From: Acetobacterium wieringae
GTDB taxonomy: Bacteria; Bacillota; Clostridia; Eubacteriales; Eubacteriaceae
Direction of reading: 5' to 3'
Assembly: GCF_026646375.1 (NCBI RefSeq)
Contig: NZ_JAIPPU010000012.1
Location: 62,001-126,000, forward strand
Length of the DNA: 64,000 nt
Shown: positions 45,452 to 54,862 of the stretch, piece by piece
Numbering within the stretch: the first letter of the stretch is position 1
Layout of the letters: every line of letters begins with the position of its first letter
Position numbers and translations under genes: made by a program
Notes under the pieces: generated by a model
Databases searched by the model: none
Seen by the model: the letters and a program-made list of their open reading frames with translations, nothing else
What the model was told of the DNA's origin: nothing

Positions 45452-45481
45452 ATTATATAGCATTTGTTACTATATTAACAA
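45452..45481 (-). promoter_or_regulatory. Putative rnf operon promoter
   Basis: TTGTTA (45476-45481) and a perfect TATAAT (45452-45457) are 18 bp apart on the minus strand, with a TGC just before the TATATAAT block. Transcription would start near 45445, giving a leader of about 235 nt. The -35 and spacer are covered by a Rex-like operator. Confidence 0.6.
45464..45481. promoter_or_regulatory. Rex-like redox operator
   Basis: The 18-bp sequence TTGTTACTATATTAACAA differs at one position from the Rex consensus TTGTTAA-N4-TTAACAA. It lies within a longer perfect inverted repeat (GCATTTGTTA/TAACAAATGC). It covers the -35 and spacer of the putative rnf promoter, a position suited to repression that is relieved when NADH/NAD+ is high. 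Confidence 0.65.
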
Positions 45482-45534
45482 ATGCATTTTTGAAATCCGT
45501 TTTATGCGTTCACGGGTATTATTTTGTCATTTTG

Positions 45535-46971
45535 TTACGCCAGAAAGTTTTTATAACCCTTATAACACATAAACAGATCAACTTTAGAAGCCAATTCAAA
45601 AGGTGAATGCATACTCAACAGTGCTGGACCACAATCCAATACATCCATTCCATACTCTGCCAGAATATGGGCTATGGTTCCTCCGCCACCAAGATCTACC
45701 CGGCCAAGCTCGCCCATTTGCCAAGTTACTCCGGCAGCATCCAGCGTTTGTCTCATTTTTCCCATAAACGCCGCATGAGCATCATTGGATCCAGATTTTC
45801 CGCGGGCGCCACCATACTTTGATAAAACCATTCCTTTGCCAATATACGGAGCATTACCTTTATCGTGGGTACCAGTAAAATTAGGATCAACGCCAGCCGT
45901 AACATCAGCAGAAAGCATTTCAGAATTCATAAAACATCGACGTATAGCCATTTCTGGTTTATTTACTTCCATTAGATCGATCAGTTCAGCTACTGTGTTT
46001 TCAAAAAAACGCGAATGCATACCGGTGTTACCAACACTGCCGATTTCTTCCTTATCAGCTAAGATCACACATTGTGTGCGAGTCGGAACCGTCTTTTGAT
46101 CAACCAAAGCTCGGAGTGCCGTATAGGCACAGATCCGGTCATCCTGGCCATATCCCCCAATCAGACTTTCATCGAAACCAACATTTCGGGCTGCCCCGGC
46201 CGGCACTACTTCCAGTTCAGCAGTAGCAAAGTCTTCTTCCAATATCCCATATTTTGTATACAAATGATTCAGTATATTTAGTTTAACGCCCTCTTTAAGA
46301 TCTTTTTCCGGATAAGGCTGGCTCCCAACAATAATATTAAGTCCTTCCCCAGTAATTCCTTCAGTCATTTTTTTTGTATTTTGTTCTTGAGATAAGTGAG
46401 GCAGTAAGTCAGTGATACAAAAAACGGGATCATCTGACACTTCTCCAATAGAAATGTTGACTGTTTCACCATCTTTTTTTACGACTGTTCCGTGCATAGC
46501 CAGTGGAATGGTCACCCAATGGTATTTTTTTATACCACCGTAGTAGTGTGTCTTGAAAAAAGCCATATCATCACTTTCATACAAAGGTGATGGTTTTAAA
46601 TCCAGCCGGGGCGAATCAATATGGGCACCAACAATAGCCATCCCCTTTTCAATCGCTTCGCTACCCGCCACAAAGAAAGCGACGGTTTTATCTTTATGAA
46701 TCATATAAACTTTATCGCCTGGCTTAATTTTTCCTGCTTTCTGATACGACTCCAAAGGTTTAAAACCCGCTTTTTCAGCTAATCTCACACTGAGTTCAAC
46801 ACATTGCCGTTCGGTTTTTCCAGCTGTCAAAAACCGCATGTAGTCATCACTGAGTTCTTTGACTTTGACAGACTCTTCGTCACTGAGGTCTTTCCAGGCC
46901 AGCTCCCATTTTTTGCTCAGCTGTTCCTGAAGCAGAACAGCAGGACTCTTTTCTTTGTCTTTATTTTTCAT
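45535..46971 (-). CDS. M18-family aspartyl/general aminopeptidase
   Basis: A 478-aa zinc aminopeptidase of the M18 (ApeA/LAP4) family. It shows VGAHIDSPRLDLKP, the catalytic ADKEEIGSVGNTGM stretch, and the C-terminal SMHSPFELASK with the last metal His. These enzymes are cytosolic dodecamers that release N-terminal residues from peptides. GGAG lies about 12 nt before the ATG. It ends a run that starts at mutL, with DUF896 37 bp upstream. Confidence 0.93.
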   Translation of the reverse strand: MKNKDKEKSPAVLLQEQLSKKWELAWKDLSDEESVKVKELSDDYMRFLTAGKTERQCVELSVRLAEKAGFKPLESYQKAGKIKPGDKVYMIHKDKTVAFFVAGSEAIEKGMAIVGAHIDSPRLDLKPSPLYESDDMAFFKTHYYGGIKKYHWVTIPLAMHGTVVKKDGETVNISIGEVSDDPVFCITDLLPHLSQEQNTKKMTEGITGEGLNIIVGSQPYPEKDLKEGVKLNILNHLYTKYGILEEDFATAELEVVPAGAARNVGFDESLIGGYGQDDRICAYTALRALVDQKTVPTRTQCVILADKEEIGSVGNTGMHSRFFENTVAELIDLMEVNKPEMAIRRCFMNSEMLSADVTAGVDPNFTGTHDKGNAPYIGKGMVLSKYGGARGKSGSNDAHAAFMGKMRQTLDAAGVTWQMGELGRVDLGGGGTIAHILAEYGMDVLDCGPALLSMHSPFELASKVDLFMCYKGYKNFLA

Positions 46972-47008
46972 GTCATTTTCTCCTTAGTTTTTAGATTTAC
47001 TTACTATT

Positions 47009-47182
47009 CTACTTGTCAACAATTTCAATATTGTCCAGTTGGGCTCTCAAATTTGTTCTGACAGCTGATAAATATTCAGCTCGAAGTGTCATTTGTTCAT
47101 CCGATTCATCTTCAGTCAACCCACACTCTTTTTTCTTTCGGGCCAATTCGTTGATTCGATCAATTTTTTCTTTAGTTATCAT
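47009..47182 (-). CDS. DUF896 (YnzC-family) small protein
   Basis: A 57-aa protein beginning MITKEKIDRINELARKKK and ending QLDNIEIVDK, an excellent match to the YnzC/DUF896 family pattern of a two-helix hairpin. GAGG lies 7-8 nt before the ATG. The family is widespread in Firmicutes; in Bacillus one member is SOS-induced, but the function is unknown. Its place between the PLP lyase and the aminopeptidase matches the usual Clostridia neighbourhood. Confidence 0.9.
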   Translation of the reverse strand: MITKEKIDRINELARKKKECGLTEDESDEQMTLRAEYLSAVRTNLRAQLDNIEIVDK

Positions 47183-47213
47183 TTTAATTACCTCAAATTC
47201 TTTATCTTAATTT

Positions 47214-48518
47214 TTATATTTTTACGAGTTGCTTATCCAATAGGCGCTGGAGGCTAAGTTGAACACCCAATTTACCATGAAAATGGGTCAGTCCGCCCTG
47301 AAAATAAACATAATAAGGTTCTCGCATCGGCGCATCAGCAGACAGCTCAATCGAAGACCCTTGAATAAAAGCCCCGGCCGCCATAATTATCGGATCTGAA
47401 TAGCCGGGCATATCCCAGGGTTCAGGAGTCGCCTGACTATCAACCGGGGCTGCCTCCTGGATAGCCCGGCAAAACGTCTTAACACCTTCAGCCGTTTTTA
47501 AACAGATGCTCTGAATAATATCGCTGCGATAATCTGTCACGTCCGGGCAAACAGCAAAACCCAGCTTTTTATAGCAGGCCGCCAAAAGTACCGCCGACTT
47601 GATTGCCTGGGCAACTACAGTTGGAGCCAGAAACAGGCCTTGCAATAATGTTCGATTAATTCCCAGTGTCGCCCCCGTTTCTCTGGCAACCCCAGGAGCT
47701 GCCAGTCGACAGGCGGCCAGATGAACCAGATCTGCCCGTCCAGCTACATATCCACCAGTTGGAGCCAAACCACCACCGGGATTTTTAATCAGGGAACCAG
47801 CCATTAAATCAGCCCCGATTGACACTGGCTCAATACGATCCAAAAATTCGCCGTAGCAATTGTCAACAAAAACAATGACATCTGCTTTTACTTCACGAAT
47901 TTTTTTAATCATCTTTTCCATCTCATCCATTCGAAGCGCAGCACGCCAGCTATAGCCAGTAGAACGCTGTAGATAGACCATTTTTGTAACAGGAGTGATA
48001 GCTGCAAGAATGGCTGACTCATCAAAGCAACCATTTGAGAGCAGTTCAATCTGATCGTAGGTTACTCCAAATTCTTTAATCGTTCCCTGACCAAAACCAG
48101 TCTCTTCCAGACCAATAACAGTACGTATGGTGTCATATGGCGAACCGGTTATAGCCAATAGATGATCACCAGGGCGCAATACACCATACAGAGCCAAAGA
48201 TATTGCATGCGTTCCCGATGAAATATGTGGTCGCACCAAAGCGTCTTCTGCTCCAAATACATCAGCATAGATAGCTTCCACTACTTCACGACCCACGTCG
48301 TCATAACCATAACCGGTGGAAACGGTGAAGTGGCGATCACCCAAACCAGCCTTTTGCATGGCTTTAATCACCCGATACTGATGCAACTCTGACAAATCAT
48401 CCAGTTTATTCAACTGCAAAGTAATGTCATTTTCTGTATTTTTTACGAAACTAATAACTTCCTCTGATATTTTAAATTCCTGTTCAAGATAGGTTTTAAT
48501 GTCTTTTTGTATGTTCAA
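47214..48518 (-). CDS. Methionine gamma-lyase-family PLP enzyme (aluminium-resistance-like, YnbB)
   Basis: A 434-aa fold-type I PLP enzyme. The sequence SGTHAISLALYGVLRPGD lies in the cofactor-binding region, VFVDNCYGEF contains the PLP-ring Asp, and the Lys-bearing loop is MAGSLIKNPGGGLAP. This family is annotated as methionine gamma-lyase-like or aluminium-resistance protein and is found next to miaA and mutL in many Firmicutes. Its physiological substrate is unproven. It starts 5 bp after miaA. Confidence 0.88.
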   Translation of the reverse strand: MNIQKDIKTYLEQEFKISEEVISFVKNTENDITLQLNKLDDLSELHQYRVIKAMQKAGLGDRHFTVSTGYGYDDVGREVVEAIYADVFGAEDALVRPHISSGTHAISLALYGVLRPGDHLLAITGSPYDTIRTVIGLEETGFGQGTIKEFGVTYDQIELLSNGCFDESAILAAITPVTKMVYLQRSTGYSWRAALRMDEMEKMIKKIREVKADVIVFVDNCYGEFLDRIEPVSIGADLMAGSLIKNPGGGLAPTGGYVAGRADLVHLAACRLAAPGVARETGATLGINRTLLQGLFLAPTVVAQAIKSAVLLAACYKKLGFAVCPDVTDYRSDIIQSICLKTAEGVKTFCRAIQEAAPVDSQATPEPWDMPGYSDPIIMAAGAFIQGSSIELSADAPMREPYYVYFQGGLTHFHGKLGVQLSLQRLLDKQLVKI

Positions 48519-48523
48519 ACAAT

Positions 48524-49489
48524 TTACTCGCTTTCATTTATTGATTCTAACCGTGGTTTAATTAAACGGAGGCATTCCAAAACCTGAATTTCCAAACTAC
48601 TACTTTCACCCATTTTTAGCCATTGGATGCGCTGATCCTTTCGAAACCATGTCATTTGACGTTTGGCATAGTGACGGGAATCACGTTTCAAAATGTTGAC
48701 CACTTCTGCCAAAGTGGACTCACCTTCCAGATAAGGCTTCAATTCTTTATAGCCAATTGCCTTCAAAGATGTCAGATTCCAATCATAACCCCTTTCAATC
48801 AGCATTTTTGCTTCTTCGATCAGACCATCCTCGATCATCTGATCAACCCGACGATTGATCCGATTATACAGGGTCTCCCGATCCCAATCCAAACCAGTCA
48901 TTATATAATCGTAGGGTACTTCCTGTTTTCTTGATTCCTCATCAAAATGAGATTTCGGCTTACCTGTTAGTTCATAGATTTCCAGCGCACGGATAATCCG
49001 GTTTAGATTATTGGGATGAACGATTTCTGCCGTAGCTGGATCCACCAATTTTAATCGCTCATACAATGCATCTTTGCCCAGAACTTCAGCTTCAGCGGTT
49101 AGCCGCCATCGAATTGTCTCATCACTCTCTTTTTTTTGAAAATCCCATGGAAGACTCAGACTATTGATATATAATCCAGTCCCCCCTATTATAATAGGAA
49201 GTTTTCCTTTTGAAAGAATTTCTTCGATGGCTTCCAGCGCCGCCGCTTTATACTTGGCCACGCTGAACTCTTCGTCTGGTGGTACACAGTCAATCAGGTA
49301 ATGAGGCACCCCTTGCATCTCTTCTGCGGTAACCTTGGCCGTGCCGATATTCATATGTTTATAGATTTGCATGGAATCGGCTGAAATGACTTCGCCATTG
49401 AGTTTTTTTGCGAGAGCTACGCCCAAAGCCGTTTTTCCGCTGGCTGTTGGTCCAACGATCACCACTATTTTAGGTTTTTTCACTTTCAT
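48524..49489 (-). CDS. miaA: tRNA dimethylallyltransferase
   Basis: A 321-aa MiaA with the P-loop GPTASGKTALG, the SADSMQIYKHMNIGTAK motif, and the IIGGTGLY and YAKRQMTWFRKD sequences. It adds a dimethylallyl group to A37 of tRNAs that read UNN codons. It follows mutL immediately (1 bp gap), the standard mutL-miaA arrangement. Confidence 0.97.
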   Translation of the reverse strand: MKVKKPKIVVIVGPTASGKTALGVALAKKLNGEVISADSMQIYKHMNIGTAKVTAEEMQGVPHYLIDCVPPDEEFSVAKYKAAALEAIEEILSKGKLPIIIGGTGLYINSLSLPWDFQKKESDETIRWRLTAEAEVLGKDALYERLKLVDPATAEIVHPNNLNRIIRALEIYELTGKPKSHFDEESRKQEVPYDYIMTGLDWDRETLYNRINRRVDQMIEDGLIEEAKMLIERGYDWNLTSLKAIGYKELKPYLEGESTLAEVVNILKRDSRHYAKRQMTWFRKDQRIQWLKMGESSSLEIQVLECLRLIKPRLESINESE

Positions 49490-49490
49490 A

Positions 49491-51587
49491 TTATATTACC
49501 CGTTTGAATAATTTCATTAATTCATATTCCTTTAATCTCAATATAATGGGGCGACCATGCGGACAAGTGTAGGGATTGTCAAGATTCATCAAATTTTCGA
49601 GCAAGTTTTTAATTTCGACCTGGGTTAAGGCTTGCCCGCCCTTAATGGCAGCTTTACAAGCCATGGAAATGATTTTATTCTGTACTTTTTCAGAAAAAGC
49701 GTTATTTGCACAAGACCTGTCATTGTACTCAAATAGATTCTCATTAATCATCAATTTTAGCAAATCCGGACTCTGGGGTTCCCCAAGCAATATTGGCACA
49801 CTTCGAACCAACAGCGTGTCTTCACCAAAAACATCGCAGTCATAACCCAGGCTTTTATATTGCCCCAGGGTCTGTTCAATTCCGAGTAGATCTTTCGGCC
49901 GAATTTTGAGCGGTGTTGGAGTCATCAATCCCTGGTTGGGAAGAACCTCCTTTCGATTAAACAAGTGCATCAGTTCCTGGGTTAAGAACGCCTCGTGGGC
50001 AGCATGTTGATCCAGGAGATAAATTTCCTTTTCTCCTTCCAGCAGAATATAGACATTAAACAATTGTCCGACAATTTTCATTTTAGTCAGATCTTTAATG
50101 TCCGCTCTATTGTTTGTCAAACTGCCCGATGCCTGAATACCCTTTCCCGGATCGAGCCGACTCGACTCGACGGTACTCAAAGCGTTATCAACCTGTCTGT
50201 ACTGATCCGATGAAAAATACCCTTCACCATTCTCAGACAATGCCATCTTTTCTGCCTTCAAGCTTTCGGTTAATAGTGCTGCGTTTTGCGCTTTCTCCAA
50301 ATGTGCTGGTAAAACAGATTTATACTCGTCTGTACCAAACGCCATCCGCTTTTCAATCGATGGTAATTCCGTACCCAAGTAATTTGCAGGAGTAATCGCA
50401 GCGCTACTGCTTAGCACTGTTTCAATGGTAGTTTGTTCTTCTGGCTGGTCATTTTGTACTTCCAACACACTTGACTCTTTGACGGAGTTAGCAAAAGTAT
50501 CTGGGACACGGCTACCTGTCGTTTTTTCAGCTGTGCAGTTATTCGTTTTATTAACCTCTTCAACATTAACCGTGTGTGTTGTCCCCAACTCAACAATCAG
50601 ACTGGTATTTCTGAGCGTTTCTCTAATCCCCTGTTTGAAAAGCAAACAAACCAGGCTTTCATTTAGAATTTTTATTTCCGTTTTAGCCGGATGGATGTTC
50701 ACATCCAACATCCGACCAGGCAGTTCAATAAAAATAATACCCAGGGGATGCTGATGTTTCATCCTATATCCATCAAATGCTTCGTCTAAGGCTTTAGACA
50801 GTCGGTTGTTTTTGATAAATCGTCCGTTAATAAAAAACATTTGATCTTCCCGATGATTTCTCATGGTTTTAAGGTTCCCCACAAATCCTTCCAGCTTCAT
50901 CGGTTTATTCTCATACTTAAGTGTAATCAGATTGTCAGCCATTTCACCCCCGTAAAGTTTCTTGACCACATCAATTACCTTACCTGTGCCGGAGGTATCG
51001 AGAACCATTCGTCCATTACTACTCAGTTGGAAACGTATCCCCGGGTGCAAAATCGCGATTTTTTCTAACTGATCCCGAAGGATTGATTCTTCCTTTTTGT
51101 CCTTTTCTAAATGCTTTCGACGGGCTGGGGTATTATAGAACAAATCTTTCACGGTAATGTCAGTTCCCCGATTATAGGCGCAAACCCGCTGATGAATGAG
51201 CTTCCCCCCCTCGAACAAAGCCTGACTGCCAATCTCTTCATTCTCAAATCGAGTCGTAATCTGAACCTTAGCCACCGCCGCCACACTGGACAAGGCTTCG
51301 CCTCTAAACCCCAGCGATTCAATCTCTTCCAGCTCTTCAATAGTTGATAGCTTGCTGGTGGCATGACGTTTAAAGGCCAATGGAATCTCGTTAAACGCAA
51401 TCCCACAACCATTGTCCCGAACCGTAATTCGGTTTTTACCGCCTGCTTCGACAATCACCTCAATCTGATCTGCTCCAGCATCAATGGCATTTTCCACCAG
51501 TTCCTTTACTACTGATACCGGCCGGATGATAACTTCACCAGCGGCTATTTTATTGATTGTTTCGTTATTCAACATCTTAATTTTCAT
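49491..51587 (-). CDS. mutL: DNA mismatch-repair protein MutL
   Basis: The chosen ATG at 51587 gives 698 aa starting MKIKMLNNETINKIAAGEV, the usual MutL N-terminus; a longer frame upstream is non-homologous. GHKL ATPase motifs (ELVENAIDAG, DNGCGI, GFRGEALSS) are followed by a variable linker (about 340-510) and the C-terminal dimerisation/endonuclease domain with QHAAHE and CPHGRP. No ribosome-binding site precedes the ATG, and the predicted transcription start falls at or next to it. Confidence 0.96.
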   Translation of the reverse strand: MKIKMLNNETINKIAAGEVIIRPVSVVKELVENAIDAGADQIEVIVEAGGKNRITVRDNGCGIAFNEIPLAFKRHATSKLSTIEELEEIESLGFRGEALSSVAAVAKVQITTRFENEEIGSQALFEGGKLIHQRVCAYNRGTDITVKDLFYNTPARRKHLEKDKKEESILRDQLEKIAILHPGIRFQLSSNGRMVLDTSGTGKVIDVVKKLYGGEMADNLITLKYENKPMKLEGFVGNLKTMRNHREDQMFFINGRFIKNNRLSKALDEAFDGYRMKHQHPLGIIFIELPGRMLDVNIHPAKTEIKILNESLVCLLFKQGIRETLRNTSLIVELGTTHTVNVEEVNKTNNCTAEKTTGSRVPDTFANSVKESSVLEVQNDQPEEQTTIETVLSSSAAITPANYLGTELPSIEKRMAFGTDEYKSVLPAHLEKAQNAALLTESLKAEKMALSENGEGYFSSDQYRQVDNALSTVESSRLDPGKGIQASGSLTNNRADIKDLTKMKIVGQLFNVYILLEGEKEIYLLDQHAAHEAFLTQELMHLFNRKEVLPNQGLMTPTPLKIRPKDLLGIEQTLGQYKSLGYDCDVFGEDTLLVRSVPILLGEPQSPDLLKLMINENLFEYNDRSCANNAFSEKVQNKIISMACKAAIKGGQALTQVEIKNLLENLMNLDNPYTCPHGRPIILRLKEYELMKLFKRVI

Positions 51588-51594
51588 GGAAAAT

Positions 51595-51603
51595 ATTATA
51601 TCA
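51595..51603 (-). promoter_or_regulatory. Extended -10 promoter of mutL
   Basis: TGATATAAT reads on the minus strand, with TATAAT at 51595-51600, after the lon terminator. The -35 position is weak. Only 7 bp separate the -10 from the mutL ATG, suggesting a leaderless mRNA. Confidence 0.55.
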
Positions 51604-51636
51604 TAAGAAAATACAACCGTCGACTCAACCTGCCAG

Positions 51637-51668
51637 AAAAAAAAGGAAGCTGCCATTTCACAGCTTCC
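51637..51668 (-). terminator. Terminator after the second lon
   Basis: A perfect 8-bp stem GGAAGCTG/CAGCTTCC with an 8-nt loop is followed by eight U residues on the minus strand. It separates lon from the mutL transcript. Confidence 0.92.
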
Positions 51669-51721
51669 TTTCTACTCTACTAAACAGCTTTCATTTATTG
51701 TATTTTTTCAAATACTGGAAT

Positions 51722-54109
51722 TTATTCCTCAACCATACTCAGTTGCACATTGGAATCACCTTGTGGTCTATTTAATACCAGTTTAGATTCTGGCAATTCA
51801 ATCCCCAATGCTTCTTTTAGCACTTCTTCAATGGTTGCAACATGAATAATGGTCAGCGCATTGCGCACTTCTTCAGGAATATCACTGACATCTTTTTCAT
51901 TATCTTTTGGTAATAATACTTTTGTGATGCCGCTTCGTTGAGCAGCAATAACCTTTTCTTTGATGCCGCCCACCGGTAATACCTGACCACTTAAGGTAAT
52001 TTCCCCCGTCATGGATAGTTTTGAATCAACCGGTTTCCCCAGGATCAATGAAGCAAGTGCAGTTGTTAGCGTGACACCAGCAGATGGTCCATCTTTAGGT
52101 GTTGATCCGGAAGGCACATGAATGTGGGTATCATTTTTAAAGTAATCAAAGCCATTGGCCAGATCACCTAAGCGAGATCGGATCAGACTCATCGCAATCG
52201 TAGCACTTTCTTTCATAACATCACCCAATTGACCCGTCAACGTCAGCTTGCCACTTCCCGGCATCAGGCTTGCTTCAGTAAAGAGAATTTCTCCACCAAC
52301 TGCTGTCCATGCCATTCCTGTTACGACGCCAGGTTTGTTATTTTCACCAGCTTTTTCATGTCGTCTGGTTTTATTACCTAACACGTCGCTCAGGTTTTTC
52401 GTTGTCACAACAAACGGAAGCTCCACTTTTTTGGAGACAATTTTTTCCGACACAACTCGGGCAATTTTTGCCAACTGCTTGGTTAAACCTCTAACGCCCG
52501 CTTCAGCTGTATAGTTTTCAACAATTGCCTCAATGGCAGAGTCTTCAATCTGAAGCATGTCAGTGGTCAATCCATGGTCTTTCAAAACACTTGGTAGCAG
52601 GTGATCAATGGCAATCCGTTTCTTTTCACCATTGGTATAACTCGACAACTGAATTATTTCAGCGCGATCCAACAGTGGTGCTGGAATGGTGCTCAAATCA
52701 TTGGCTGTTGCGATGAAAAACACCTCCGATAAATCGTAGGGGATTTCCAAATAATGATCGGAGAAGGTGCAATTTTGTTCAGGATCTAACACTTCCAGCA
52801 ATGCTGAACCAGGATCACCCTGATGTGACATACCCATTTTGTCTATTTCATCCAGGATAAATACTGGATTCTTAGCTTCAGCATTTGCAATACCTTTAAT
52901 GATACGTCCTGGCATTGCCCCTAGGTATGTTTTACGATGGCCGCGAATCTCAGCTTCATCCCGAACTCCACCCAGACTGGCTCGCACGTATTTGCGATCC
53001 AACGCTTCAGCAATGCTCCTTCCCAAGCTGGTTTTTCCGGTTCCCGGAGGTCCCACCAGTAGCAGGATTGAACCTTGTTTATCTTTTTTTAGTTTCATTA
53101 CAGCCAGATGTTCAATGATTCGTTTTTTTACATCATCGATACCAAAATGATGAGACTCCAATACCGCTCTGGCGTGTTCAATGTCAATTTCTTTTTTCTC
53201 ACTGGTCCATGGCAGTTCTAAAAGCAAATCCAGATAGTTCATAATCACATTGCTTTCACCCCCATTAGGTGGCGAGTTTTCAAATTTTCTGACTTCTTTT
53301 AAGGCGATCTTTTTAACATCAGGGGGCATATCTGAATCCAACACTTTTTTACGATAATCGGCTTCTTCTTCCAACTCTTCATCGAGTTCCCCAAGTTCGG
53401 CTTTTATATTTTTCAGCTGTTCCCGAAGCATCGCTTCTCGATAGGTTTTATCCTTTCGCTGGGAATACTTTTTGCTGATTTCCAGTTGTAAGTGAACCGA
53501 ATCTTTCTCTCGGATAATATAGTCAATAAAACTCAAGGCACGTTCTTTTAATGAATCAATCTCTAAAAGAATCTGTTTGCTTTTTAATGGAATGCCCATC
53601 ATCGGAATGGTATAACCCATAATTTCTTCTAGAGTAGGCAAGCCTTCCAGGATACTAACAAAATACTCAGCGCCTTTAAAATTATGGCTTAAGTCTTTCA
53701 TCAATCCTTTAATGTAAACAATCATTTCCTGCTCTTCATCAGCATTAATGTCTAAAATATCCTCTTGAACAGTATACGAAGCCGTAATCTGTTTTTCTTC
53801 GAAGGTAAAATCCAGAACTTTTACACGGTTGATGGTAGTAATATCAATAATAAAACCATTATCGGATTTTTGAATATTGTCAAATTTCATTAACACGCCA
53901 ATCCGATAAAATGAATCAGCAGTCAATTGAACCAATCCTTTATAATCCTTAGTTGACAAGCCAATGGCCAAAGTATTGTTTTTAATGATCAGTTCTTTGA
54001 TATTATTACCAATATCTTCGTTGACAAAAATACGATTTGAAATCCCCGGATAAATTACAGTTTCTGTAATCGGGATTAATGGTGCGCTTTTAATTTCTAG
54101 TGTACTCAT
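51722..54109 (-). CDS. lon: ATP-dependent protease Lon (second copy)
   Basis: A second full-length LonA-type protease, 795 aa, with Walker A GPPGTGKTSLG, Walker B FILDEIDK and catalytic Ser motif PKDGPSAG, plus a Lys in GGIKEKVIAA. The N-terminal domain differs clearly from that of the copy at 24.7 kb, so it probably has different substrates. It is 35 bp after a marR gene and shares its promoter, which suggests it is an inducible, MarR-controlled Lon. The short acidic tail ends SNVQLSMVEE. Confidence 0.94.
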   Translation of the reverse strand: MSTLEIKSAPLIPITETVIYPGISNRIFVNEDIGNNIKELIIKNNTLAIGLSTKDYKGLVQLTADSFYRIGVLMKFDNIQKSDNGFIIDITTINRVKVLDFTFEEKQITASYTVQEDILDINADEEQEMIVYIKGLMKDLSHNFKGAEYFVSILEGLPTLEEIMGYTIPMMGIPLKSKQILLEIDSLKERALSFIDYIIREKDSVHLQLEISKKYSQRKDKTYREAMLREQLKNIKAELGELDEELEEEADYRKKVLDSDMPPDVKKIALKEVRKFENSPPNGGESNVIMNYLDLLLELPWTSEKKEIDIEHARAVLESHHFGIDDVKKRIIEHLAVMKLKKDKQGSILLLVGPPGTGKTSLGRSIAEALDRKYVRASLGGVRDEAEIRGHRKTYLGAMPGRIIKGIANAEAKNPVFILDEIDKMGMSHQGDPGSALLEVLDPEQNCTFSDHYLEIPYDLSEVFFIATANDLSTIPAPLLDRAEIIQLSSYTNGEKKRIAIDHLLPSVLKDHGLTTDMLQIEDSAIEAIVENYTAEAGVRGLTKQLAKIARVVSEKIVSKKVELPFVVTTKNLSDVLGNKTRRHEKAGENNKPGVVTGMAWTAVGGEILFTEASLMPGSGKLTLTGQLGDVMKESATIAMSLIRSRLGDLANGFDYFKNDTHIHVPSGSTPKDGPSAGVTLTTALASLILGKPVDSKLSMTGEITLSGQVLPVGGIKEKVIAAQRSGITKVLLPKDNEKDVSDIPEEVRNALTIIHVATIEEVLKEALGIELPESKLVLNRPQGDSNVQLSMVEE

Positions 54110-54144
54110 TTTTTTTCCTCCTCATCCTCTAAAGATTTGTTTTA

Positions 54145-54564
54145 TTAAAGGATTTTGTTTAGTAAGGTGATCAATTGATCCAGCTCATCATCGTTGAGAC
54201 TGTTTTTAATACGTTCAATCACTTGAATCTGGGTTCTCTCCTCGGATCTGGCAATCAATTTACCCTTTTGTGTTAGATAAATATAATACACCCTACCATC
54301 CTCTGGTGAACGTTCCCGATACACACAGCCCATGGAAATAAATTTACTAATCAATTCAGTAATCGTCGGCTTCGAATTCTGTGTTTCCTGAGCCAATTGA
54401 CTAAAGGTGACACGATAATTCTTGTCGATGATCTTCAGATAATATTTCTGTTTTGAGGTAACATCTTCCGCCTGACACTGACAGGTTTCGTGCTCGTGCA
54501 ATGCTGCATCCAGTTTTAGCAGTTTATGATATGCCTCATATAATTCGTTTTTCTTACAAGTCAT
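54145..54564 (-). CDS. MarR-family transcriptional regulator
   Basis: The ATG at 54564 (139 aa) follows GGGTG by about 6 nt. The winged-helix core contains VTFSQLAQETQNSKPTITELISKF and the wing sequence SPEDGRVYYIYLTQKG. A CQC pair with the nearby Cys of the N-terminus (HETCQCQ) might sense thiol stress, though this is speculation. It heads a two-gene unit with lon, and an inverted repeat overlaps its transcription start. Confidence 0.9.
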   Translation of the reverse strand: MTCKKNELYEAYHKLLKLDAALHEHETCQCQAEDVTSKQKYYLKIIDKNYRVTFSQLAQETQNSKPTITELISKFISMGCVYRERSPEDGRVYYIYLTQKGKLIARSEERTQIQVIERIKNSLNDDELDQLITLLNKIL

Positions 54565-54585
54565 ATTATCACCCAACTTTTTTAT

Positions 54586-54606
54586 TAGTTAGCACTTACC
54601 TAACTA
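54586..54606. promoter_or_regulatory. Palindromic operator of marR-lon
   Basis: A perfect 7-bp inverted repeat, TAGTTAG and CTAACTA, with a 7-bp centre lies just downstream of the -10 of the marR promoter. Its place and symmetry are those of a MarR autoregulatory site. Confidence 0.7.
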
Positions 54607-54615
54607 TATGTCAAT

Positions 54616-54644
54616 AGTATAGCGCTTCATACGATCATTGTCAA
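54616..54644 (-). promoter_or_regulatory. Promoter of marR-lon
   Basis: TTGACA (54639-54644) and TATACT (54616-54621) are 17 bp apart on the minus strand, a near-consensus promoter immediately upstream of the palindrome. Confidence 0.88.
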
Positions 54645-54791
54645 TCATACAGTCTGATTATTCGGAATCATTAAGCTTTACTTAATTTAAATCTATCTTA
54701 ACACATACTCCGCTTTCTCAGAGGTTTACTCTCAATGCCATTTTTGATACAAGTATATGCAATATGATTCGTAGCCTATCTTAACTACGTA

Positions 54792-54820
54792 TTGACAAAG
54801 ATCCATCCACAGGCTATGAT
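54792..54820 (+). promoter_or_regulatory. Promoter of the parvulin gene
   Basis: TTGACA (54792-54797) and TATGAT (54815-54820) are 17 bp apart on the + strand, about 43 bp before the ATG. Confidence 0.85.
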
Positions 54821-54862
54821 CATATAATATAATAAATTTATTTGGACCTTAAGGAGACGATT

